Below are positions 55,011 through 62,015 of a stretch of DNA of 64,000 nucleotides, in pieces. The DNA is from Maribellus sediminis (GTDB lineage Bacteria; Bacteroidota; Bacteroidia; Bacteroidales; Prolixibacteraceae), in the NCBI RefSeq assembly GCF_011799805.1, contig NZ_WXUB01000002.1, positions 310,001 through 374,000 on the forward strand, in the 5' to 3' direction. The notes under the pieces are model-generated. The model was not told the origin of the DNA. It ran no database searches and saw only the letters and a list, made by a program, of their open reading frames with translations. Position 1 is the first letter of the stretch, and every line of letters starts with the position of its first letter. The translations under genes and the position numbers were made by a program.

Positions 55011-55036
55011 TCAACCAGTTTTAAGATACGGGCATT

Positions 55037-55088
55037 CCTCTGCCCCTCGTTTGTAACGAGGGGTTGGTAACAGGTCGTTTGTAACGAC
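55037..55088. repeat. R1 element copy 3
   Basis: 93 bp before the second start-codon copy (55,130); preceded by ATACGGGCATTC as in the 58-kb copies. Confidence 0.9.
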
Positions 55089-55129
55089 AAAAACAGCAAC
55101 ATTAAAAAATCAATTCACTATAGCACTGA

Positions 55130-55195
55130 ATGTCGGTAAACGCTTTTCCTCTGCCCCTCGTTTGCAACGAGGGGTTGGTAACAGGTCGTTTGTAA
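55130..55195 (+). other. Upstream short ORF, second copy of the wzi start (22 codons)
   Basis: ATG at 55,130, same first six codons, same length and stop position relative to the R1 element as the copy at 54,786. The two peptides differ at one residue (Gly versus Val, position 11). Confidence 0.6.
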
Positions 55196-55199
55196 CGAC
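55148..55199. repeat. R1 element copy 4, directly upstream of wzi
   Basis: Lies 93 bp before the wzi start codon (start to start of R1). One hairpin-loop change (TTTGCAACG for TTTGTAACG). Confidence 0.9.
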
Positions 55200-55240
55200 A
55201 AAAACAGCAACAATAAAAAATCTATTCACGATAACACTGA

Positions 55241-56674
55241 ATGTCTGTAAACGCTTTTAAACAAATACTCCTGATTTTTATCGTCTGCCTGCTGCCGCCC
55301 GGTGGCTTATTGGCACAATCGTTACAATTGGAGTCGCACTCGCTTGCAGGAACAAAAAACCAGTTACCTTTCTGGTTATGGGCCAACCAGCTGGGCCACT
55401 ATGACCGAAACAGCGATGTTCTTCAGAACCTCAGAATAACAGCTTTTAATCAATACATACCCGGTGATTCGATTTTCAGGTTTGAAGCAGGTATTGATCT
55501 TGACCTGCTGATCGCTGATAATACGGATCTCCGTTTTACACAACTCTTTGGAGGTTTCAACTGGAAATTTCTACAGTTACAAATCGGGGCCTTCGCGGAT
55601 AAGGAAGTGTATGCCGGACTGTCGTCCACCAATGGCAACCTGGCGGCTTCGCGCAATGCCCGACCCCACCCGCGCGTCAGAGCCGGATTTAACCGTTTTG
55701 TTCCGGTATTGGTAAAGTGGTTCTCCATCAATGGTTTTTATGAAGAAGGACTATTGAACGACAAGCGCTACTCAGAGGATGCACACCTGCACCGAAAAGC
55801 CCTGTACCTGCGCTTCGGACAAGCGAAAAGTATAGAAGTTACAGGAGGTATGGAACATTTTGTAATGTGGGGAGGCTCCCACCCTGAGTATGGAAAATTA
55901 CAGGGCTGGGATTCCTATTTCGATTATGTACTTGGCAGCACCGGCGACGAAAATTCGCTGATGACCGATCAGCTGAATGTTATTGGAAATGGTTACGGGG
56001 TATACCAGCTTCAAATAAAAAAAGCCTGGGAAAAATTACACGCAGTTCTTTATGTCAGCCATCCTTTCGACGATCGTTCAGGAATGGAACTCGATAATAT
56101 TGTTGACAACCTGTGGGGCTTGCACCTCGCTTTCAGAAACAAACAAACAGCGATAGAAGACCTTGTTTTAGAATGCTTTAACACAAAAAACCAGAGTGGC
56201 AAATACCATTTGGTTCCTGATGAAAACGGAAGTGCACACGGTCGTGGCCGCGACACCTATTTCAACCACGGCGTTTATAAATCGGGCGCTACCTACCATC
56301 AGATGGCCATGGTAAGTCCGCTGTTTGCACCGGTAATTGTTGAAGATGGCATCAGCATGGGTTTTGAAAACACACGCTATACCGGTTTTCACATCGGTGC
56401 CAGGGGAGCATTGTCTTCAACTTTGCAATGGAAAGGCCTACTCACCTGGTCCAATAATTTTGGCCATCACGATGGCAATGGCGGATCGACCTATAGTCCA
56501 TCGCGTAAACAAAGTTCAGCTTTAGGCGAATTAAACTGGATTCCGAATGCCAAAAAGATAAGTATAGCGGTAGCTTTGGCCGCCGACTACGGAAGCCTGT
56601 ACGACAATGGTATTTCCACCGCTCGTTTAGGAGCAATGCTGTCGTTCAACTACTATTTATACGAAAAAGATTAA
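55241..56674 (+). CDS. Capsule assembly Wzi family outer-membrane protein
   Basis: 477 residues. Signal peptide MSVNAFKQILLIFIVCLLPPG...AQ, then the Wzi pattern SHSLAGTKNQLPFWLWANQLG at the start of the mature protein, followed by many beta strands with aromatic ends, giving a large outer-membrane barrel with surface contact to capsule. GGMEHFVMWGGSHPE and the C-terminal strand are typical. The first six codons and the 5' leader are duplicated twice upstream (starts at 54,786 and 55,130). Confidence 0.88.
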   Translation: MSVNAFKQILLIFIVCLLPPGGLLAQSLQLESHSLAGTKNQLPFWLWANQLGHYDRNSDVLQNLRITAFNQYIPGDSIFRFEAGIDLDLLIADNTDLRFTQLFGGFNWKFLQLQIGAFADKEVYAGLSSTNGNLAASRNARPHPRVRAGFNRFVPVLVKWFSINGFYEEGLLNDKRYSEDAHLHRKALYLRFGQAKSIEVTGGMEHFVMWGGSHPEYGKLQGWDSYFDYVLGSTGDENSLMTDQLNVIGNGYGVYQLQIKKAWEKLHAVLYVSHPFDDRSGMELDNIVDNLWGLHLAFRNKQTAIEDLVLECFNTKNQSGKYHLVPDENGSAHGRGRDTYFNHGVYKSGATYHQMAMVSPLFAPVIVEDGISMGFENTRYTGFHIGARGALSSTLQWKGLLTWSNNFGHHDGNGGSTYSPSRKQSSALGELNWIPNAKKISIAVALAADYGSLYDNGISTARLGAMLSFNYYLYEKD

Positions 56675-56854
56675 ACACCTGAAAAAACAATACCGCAGAT
56701 ACACCTTGAACCGGCTCACAGCCGGGTTCAAACAACACCCTGTAATACCAAACCTCAACGAAAAAAGAATTTCAAACCTGTTACAAAATTCAACATAAAA
56801 ATTCTGAGTATTTATTTTTAAAATTTCACAACTGTACTATCAACTTAATTCAAG

Positions 56855-58240
56855 ATGAAATCCCGCGAAACTGAACTATTATTGACTTTTCTACTTATTG
56901 ACCTGGTGCTGCTTAACCTGGCCCTGGCTTTCACTGCCTGGCTTGACATGAGCATATCGTTGCGCGACATTCGCTTTGTCAGCATCTATATGTTACACGG
57001 AAACCTGTCCTGGATCATCGCCTACATTGCGTTCTCGAAAAAGAACCTGTTCCTGCGCGATAATTTTAGGAACCGCCTGACGCGTATTACCAAAAGGCAG
57101 ATCGTATTTTACCTGGTGGCTGGCTTAATTGCACAGATCATTCTTCCCCACAATTTCTCACGTCACTTCTTTTTTGAATACTCCGTGTATTTTTACCTGG
57201 GAAAAATGGCCATGTACTGGATCATATACCGCTACCTGAAGTTTAAGCGCAGCAAAAACATCAACATGTCGCAAACCGCCATCATCGGGTACAACGAAAC
57301 CTCGCACCTTATCCGGCGCATCATCGAGAGTAATCCCGGCCTTGGATATCGCTTTGCAGGTTTTATCAGCTCAAAAAAAGCCGATGATGAAGCCATCATT
57401 GGTCATCCTGATCAGTTGGAAGAATTGATCGACAGCAAAGGCCTGCACTTGATCTTTTACTCCATTTCCTTTTTTAACGGCGACGATGCCGAGAACAAGG
57501 GGAAAAGGGTACTTCAGATTTGTAACCGCAAAGGTGTACGCCTGCGCTTTATTCCCAAAAATCAGCGTTGGTTCCGCGATCAAATGAACATGGAATCGTT
57601 TGGCAACCTGGTGGTGATCGATCCCCAGGAAATACCGCTCGACAATTTTGGCTATCGTCTACAAAAAAGACTGTTCGACCTTGTTTTTTCACTGGCCGTA
57701 ACGTTCTTTGTTTTATCGTGGCTTATTCCTCTGATGGCGCTTTTGATCAAACTCGATTCAAAAGGCCCGGTGTTCTTTATACAGGAACGCACCGGCATCA
57801 ATAATAAAACCTTTAAGTGTTTAAAGTTCAGGAGCATGAAGGTAAGCGATACCGCCCACACTACACAAGCCACTGCCAACGATGAACGGATCACCCGCCT
57901 GGGGCGTTTTCTGCGCAGATCGAACATCGACGAAATGCCGCAGTTTCTGAATGTACTTGTCGGTTCAATGTCGGTAGTGGGCCCGCGACCGCACATGCTG
58001 AAACATACCGAACATTACTCGGAACTGATCAACCATTACCTGATCCGCCATTACGTAAAACCCGGAATAACAGGCTGGGCTCAGGTGAAAGGTTACCGGG
58101 GCGAAACCCGAAAACTGAGTGCCATGGAGAATCGTGTAAAAACCGATATGGAATACATCGAGAACTGGAAGTTCCTCTTTGACCTGAAAATTGTATGGCT
58201 GACCATTTTCGGAAATCGCGCGTGGAAAAACGCAAGATAA
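56855..58240 (+). CDS. WcaJ-type undecaprenyl-phosphate sugar phosphotransferase
   Basis: 461 residues. N-terminal membrane helices with a CoA-binding-like domain (PF13727; QTAIIGYNETSHLI) and a C-terminal bacterial sugar transferase (PF02397): KRLFDLVFSLAV helix, FIQERTGINNKTFKCLKFRSM, RFLRRSNIDEMPQFLNVL, MSVVGPRPHM and KPGITGWAQVKGYRGET. It starts repeat-unit synthesis by loading the first sugar-1-phosphate on undecaprenyl phosphate. Preceded by a 180-bp gap after wzi. Confidence 0.95.
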   Translation: MKSRETELLLTFLLIDLVLLNLALAFTAWLDMSISLRDIRFVSIYMLHGNLSWIIAYIAFSKKNLFLRDNFRNRLTRITKRQIVFYLVAGLIAQIILPHNFSRHFFFEYSVYFYLGKMAMYWIIYRYLKFKRSKNINMSQTAIIGYNETSHLIRRIIESNPGLGYRFAGFISSKKADDEAIIGHPDQLEELIDSKGLHLIFYSISFFNGDDAENKGKRVLQICNRKGVRLRFIPKNQRWFRDQMNMESFGNLVVIDPQEIPLDNFGYRLQKRLFDLVFSLAVTFFVLSWLIPLMALLIKLDSKGPVFFIQERTGINNKTFKCLKFRSMKVSDTAHTTQATANDERITRLGRFLRRSNIDEMPQFLNVLVGSMSVVGPRPHMLKHTEHYSELINHYLIRHYVKPGITGWAQVKGYRGETRKLSAMENRVKTDMEYIENWKFLFDLKIVWLTIFGNRAWKNAR

Positions 58241-58313
58241 GTTTAGGGTTGCAAGCCACGAGCATGGGGCAAAGGGCATGGAGCATGGAGCAGAGAGCAA
58301 ATGAATTTCGATT

Positions 58314-58364
58314 CCTCTGCCCCTCGTTTGTAACGAGGGTCGGTAGCAGGTCGTTTGTAACGAC
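58314..58364. repeat. R1 element copy 5
   Basis: 51 bp; one G shorter in the first hairpin than the other copies (CGAGGGTCGG). Opens the first 58-kb composite. Confidence 0.9.
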
Positions 58365-58434
58365 AAAAACAGCAACAATAAAAAACCAATAACTTTGCGG
58401 CGCAAACAAGCAGGCATCATTGATCATGGCCATA

Positions 58435-58518
58435 GCGTGCGCCTGTTTAATTCGCTAACGCTCATTAACCCCGGCATGAATGCCGGGGCTACCATAATGT
58501 AACCCCTACGGGGTTTTG
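58435..58518. repeat. R2 element copy 2
   Basis: 84 bp, hairpins CCCCGGCATGAATGCCGGGG and ACCCCTACGGGGT, as in copy 1. Confidence 0.9.
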
Positions 58519-58601
58519 TAAACCAGTTCTAAGATACGGGCATTCGGGAAAGCGACCTGCTGTAGGCTGGAAATATCGGTAAAACACAAAATGCATAAAC
58601 T

Positions 58602-58653
58602 CCTCTGCCCCTCGTTTGTAACGAGGGGTTGGTAACAGGTCGTTTGTAACGAC
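58602..58653. repeat. R1 element copy 6
   Basis: 52 bp, second 58-kb composite. Preceded by a 50-bp unrelated segment (AAATATCGGTAAAACACAA). Confidence 0.9.
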
Positions 58654-58723
58654 AAAAACAGCAACAATAAAAAACCAATAACTTTGCGGCGCAAACAACC
58701 AGGCATCATTGATCATGGCCATA

Positions 58724-58807
58724 GCGTGCGCCTGTTTAATTCGCTAACGCGCATTAACCCCGGCATGAATGCCGGGGCTACCATAATGTAACCCCTATGG
58801 GGTTTTG
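58724..58807. repeat. R2 element copy 3
   Basis: 84 bp, hairpins as in copies 1 and 2; the second hairpin loop reads TAT instead of TAC. Confidence 0.9.
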
Positions 58808-59284
58808 TAAACCAATTCTAAGATACGGGCATTCGGTAAAGCGACCTGCCAGGAGCAGAGTGCAGAAGATGGTCTATTCCAGATCTGTTCTTTGAACTTT
58901 ACCCTGTGAAATAAATCGAAGATTTTAAGCGCAGCTTAATTTCACAGAGTGAACACTAAACTCTGAACTCTGAACTTTGAACACTGAACACTGAACTCAA
59001 ACAATCCTTCAATCCTTGACTCACAGAACGCTGAACACAAAAGAACATCGAATAATGATTAAACGGGAGCTTTAGCTTACCATCGAAAAATCTGAACGGA
59101 CACCAATGCTTTAAAATAAAACATCGTAGCTTCGTATAATGAAACCGAATAATTGTCATCCCGAACCTATGGCTGACGAAGCGGGATCTGCTGCAAGCTA
59201 TTGCAGGCATGCCTGAAATGCCACAAAACAAAAATCCCGGTATTACGCGGGAATATTAAGAACAAAACTGATAAATTAAATAAA

Positions 59285-60442
59285 ATGAAAACAGCACTCA
59301 TCACAGGAATTACCGGTCAGGACGGCGCGTACATGGCCGAATACCTGATTAAAAAAGGCTATGTGGTTCACGGTATAAAAAGACGTTCTTCGTTGTTTAA
59401 TACCGACCGCATCGATCACCTCTACCAGGATCCGCACGTGGATAACCGAAACCTGATCCTGCACTATGGAGATTTAACCGAAAGCATGAACCTGACACGG
59501 ATCATCCAGGAGGTGCAGCCGGATGAAATCTATAACCTTGCCGCCATGAGTCACGTGAAGGTGAGTTTCGACACACCCGAGTATACGGCTAATGCCGATG
59601 GGCTGGGTACTTTGCGTATCCTGGAAGCCGTTCGCCTGCTGGGGCTCAGTAAAAAGACCCGGATCTACCAGGCATCCACATCAGAATTATACGGACTGGT
59701 GCAGGAAGTGCCGCAAAAGGAAACTACTCCTTTTTACCCGCGTTCACCGTATGGCGTAGCTAAATTATACGCCTACTGGATCACGGTAAATTATCGCGAA
59801 GCATATGGCATGCATGCGAGCAACGGCATCCTGTTTAACCATGAATCGCCAATCCGGGGGGAGACTTTTGTTACCCGAAAAATCACACGGGCACTGTCGA
59901 GAATCGCTCTGGGCATGCAGGACACCGTATTCCTGGGCAACCTTTCTGCTCAACGCGACTGGGGGCACGCCAAGGATTACATCCGGGCCATGTACCTGAT
60001 CCTTCAACAGGATGTTCCCGATGATTATGTAATTGCCACAGGGATTACAACGTCAATACGCGATTTCATAAAAATGGCTGCCAAAGAAGTTGGGATCGAG
60101 ATCAGTTTTTCCGGCAAGAATGAAGAAGAAAAAGGTTTCATTGCTGCTGTGGATGAGAAGCTGTTTAAAGAAAAAGTTGGTGACGAATACCTGGAACAGA
60201 TAAAAGCACGTATTAAAGATCAGAAAACGGCAACTGTAGCGGTTGATCCAAGTTATTATCGACCGGCTGAAGTCGATTTGCTGATCGGTGATCCAACTAA
60301 AGCCAACACCCAGCTCGGTTGGTCTCCGAAATACGATCTGCAGGGTTTGATCGCTGATATGATGCAATCGGACATAAAACTGATGAAAAAAGACTGCTAT
60401 TTGCAGGAAGGGGGATATCGTACTTTGAATTATTTTGAATAA
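59285..60442 (+). CDS. gmd: GDP-mannose 4,6-dehydratase
   Basis: 385 residues from the ATG at 59,285; the open frame runs 28 codons further upstream but that part covers a repeat and is unlikely to be coding. Rossmann motif [14 protein letters not shown], the [10 protein letters not shown] block with the Tyr-x3-Lys pair near residue 156, and [20 protein letters not shown] (GDP-sugar binding) are all conserved. It makes GDP-4-keto-6-deoxymannose, the first step to GDP-fucose. The segment NEEEKGFI to [11 protein letters not shown] is an insertion often seen in Bacteroidota enzymes. Confidence 0.95.
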   Translation: MKTALITGITGQDGAYMAEYLIKKGYVVHGIKRRSSLFNTDRIDHLYQDPHVDNRNLILHYGDLTESMNLTRIIQEVQPDEIYNLAAMSHVKVSFDTPEYTANADGLGTLRILEAVRLLGLSKKTRIYQASTSELYGLVQEVPQKETTPFYPRSPYGVAKLYAYWITVNYREAYGMHASNGILFNHESPIRGETFVTRKITRALSRIALGMQDTVFLGNLSAQRDWGHAKDYIRAMYLILQQDVPDDYVIATGITTSIRDFIKMAAKEVGIEISFSGKNEEEKGFIAAVDEKLFKEKVGDEYLEQIKARIKDQKTATVAVDPSYYRPAEVDLLIGDPTKANTQLGWSPKYDLQGLIADMMQSDIKLMKKDCYLQEGGYRTLNYFE

Positions 60443-60668
60443 CTCTGTATTTTCCCCTCCTTTATGAGGAGGGGTGGCCCCGTTCCGTCAGCTGACGGAC
60501 GGGGACGGGATGGTGATATTCTTTGAACTGACATCTAAATTTCGGCGCATTTAGCCAACAGTTTCAAAATCACCTCCCTGTTGCGCCGATTTATTCGCTA
60601 CGCTCATTCCCCCGGGTTAAAACCCGGGGCTATAACATAAAGCCCTTTCAGGGTAGCACAATAATAAA
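60443..60668. repeat. A element, B-like element and R2-like element between gmd and fcl
   Basis: A element copy 4 at 60,453-60,516; a B-like inverted repeat TCGGCGC...GCGCCGA (60,542-60,589); R2-like element 60,590-60,655 with the stem CCCCGGGTTAAAACCCGGGG and a second hairpin GCCCTTTCAGGGT, sharing TTCGCTACGCTCATT and GGGGCTA flanks with the R2 family. Confidence 0.8.
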
Positions 60669-61778
60669 ATGAATAAAAACAACAAAATATACATCGCCGG
60701 TCACAGGGGCCTTGTTGGTTCTGCTATTTGGAAGAACCTGCTGGAAAAAGGATACAGCAATCTGATCGGAAAAACAAAAGATGAACTGAATCTGCTGGAT
60801 CAGCAGTCGGTAGAGGAATTCTTTTCAAAGGAGCAACCGGAATATGTTTTTCTGGCTGCAGCCAAAGTTGGAGGGATCGTGGCCAACAACACTTATCGCG
60901 CTGATTTTATTTATGAAAATCTGATGATTCAGAACAATGTTATTCACAACGCATGGAAATACGGTGTGAAAAAGTTGCTGTTTTTGGGAAGTACCTGCAT
61001 TTACCCGAGGGAAGCGCCACAACCCATGCCTGAGGATGCACTCCTCACCTCCCCTTTGGAATACACCAATGAACCGTATGCCATTGCCAAAATAGCCGGG
61101 ATCAAGTTATGCGAAAGCTATAACCTGCAATACGGTACCAATTTTCTTTCGGTGATGCCTACCAATCTGTATGGCCCAAACGACAATTTCGACCTGGAAA
61201 AATCACATGTGTTACCGGCACTGATCCGTAAAATACACCTGGGCAAATGTCTGGAGGAGAACAACTGGGAAGCCGTCCGTAAAGACCTGAATCAACGCCC
61301 TGTTGAAGGAATCAACGGTGCTGCTTCCGAAAAAGAGATACTTGATGTTCTCGCCAAATACAATGTCTTCCCTCCTTCGGGGGGACAAAAGGGGGCCATC
61401 GAAGTGTGGGGTTCCGGCACTCCCCTGCGCGAATTCCTGTGGAGTGAAGAAATGGCTGATGCCTGCGTTTACCTCATGGAAAACACCGATTTTAAAGATG
61501 TGAGCTCTGTGCCCTCTACTCCCGGCCACATGCCCGAAACCCGAAACACCCACATCAACATCGGTACCGGAAAAGAGATCAGCATTAAGGCTCTTGCGGA
61601 GTTGATCAAACAAACCACAGGATTTAAAGGAGAACTGGTATTTAACACCTCCAAACCAGATGGGACCATGCGAAAACTCACCGATGTAAGCAAACTCCAT
61701 GCGCTTGGCTGGCAGCACAAAATAGAAATTGAAGAAGGTGTTAAACGAATGTATGAGTGGTATCAGGGCAAAAGGTAA
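60669..61778 (+). CDS. fcl: GDP-L-fucose synthase (GMER)
   Basis: 369 residues. GHRGLVGSAIW Rossmann motif, AAAKVGGIVANN, LGSTCIYPREAPQPMPE and EYTNEPYAIAKIAGIKLCESY (Tyr-x3-Lys near residue 137) are those of Fcl/WcaG, the dual epimerase-reductase that turns GDP-4-keto-6-deoxymannose into GDP-L-fucose. An extra segment at residues ~234-241 (PPSGGQKG) is encoded by a hairpin-forming CCCTCC-TTCG-GGGGG/AAAAGGGGG stretch (61,370-61,395) of the sort found in intergenic repeats. The protein is longer than the usual ~310-360. Confidence 0.92.
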   Translation: MNKNNKIYIAGHRGLVGSAIWKNLLEKGYSNLIGKTKDELNLLDQQSVEEFFSKEQPEYVFLAAAKVGGIVANNTYRADFIYENLMIQNNVIHNAWKYGVKKLLFLGSTCIYPREAPQPMPEDALLTSPLEYTNEPYAIAKIAGIKLCESYNLQYGTNFLSVMPTNLYGPNDNFDLEKSHVLPALIRKIHLGKCLEENNWEAVRKDLNQRPVEGINGAASEKEILDVLAKYNVFPPSGGQKGAIEVWGSGTPLREFLWSEEMADACVYLMENTDFKDVSSVPSTPGHMPETRNTHINIGTGKEISIKALAELIKQTTGFKGELVFNTSKPDGTMRKLTDVSKLHALGWQHKIEIEEGVKRMYEWYQGKR

Positions 61779-62015
61779 GCGGTGTAAAATGATAATCACC
61801 CTTGGTCTGTACTAAGGTTATTCTGCAGGTTTTACCTGTAGCAGGAAAATGGAGCCTGCCCGTTTAAATGACCTTTCTGTTTTAAACAGAAATTATACCT
61901 TTATTCCCTGTTCTGAAGGCGAGAACCAAATCGTATGAAACGAACATGAATTTTAGGCTCTTAAAATTCAATGTGAGCTACATCGAATGCCGATGAAACA
62001 ACCAATTTTAAAGAA
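61779..62015. promoter_or_regulatory. Leader between fcl and fkp with hairpin
   Basis: No gene. TTTCTGTTT-T-AAACAGAAA (61,874-61,892) is a perfect inverted repeat that may be a terminator or attenuator. No other repeat of the A/B/C/R families was seen. Confidence 0.45.

Larger units (their letters stand above)
54404..55240. repeat. 837-bp gap: GC-rich 42-bp tandem array, then R1/R2 composite repeats and wzi start copies
   Basis: No gene. 54,455-54,665 holds the 42-bp units; 54,693-55,240 holds four R1 double-hairpin elements, one R2 element and two copies of the wzi start region (at 54,786 and 55,130). Details are in the entries below and in the findings. Confidence 0.8.
58241..59284. repeat. 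1.04-kb repeat region: tandem R1-R2 composites, D words, C element
   Basis: No gene. Two composites (58,314-58,550 and 58,602-58,838), each R1 + ACTTTGCGG(C)GCAAAC spacer + R2 + AGATACGGGCATTC, about 288 bp apart. Then D-type words (GAACTCT, GAACTTT, GAACACT, about 58,855-59,035), an AT-rich stretch and a C element (59,155-59,189). The gmd start follows at 59,285. Confidence 0.8.

Noticed and set aside
54693-55240. Possible CRISPR array from the regular hairpin repeats before wzi
   Set aside because: The repeats are unevenly spaced, the spacers are themselves repeated rather than unique, and there are no cas genes in the window.
59201-59284. N-terminal extension of gmd (28 codons)
   Set aside because: It follows the C element directly and has no dehydratase homology; [12 protein letters not shown] at 59,285 is the standard start.
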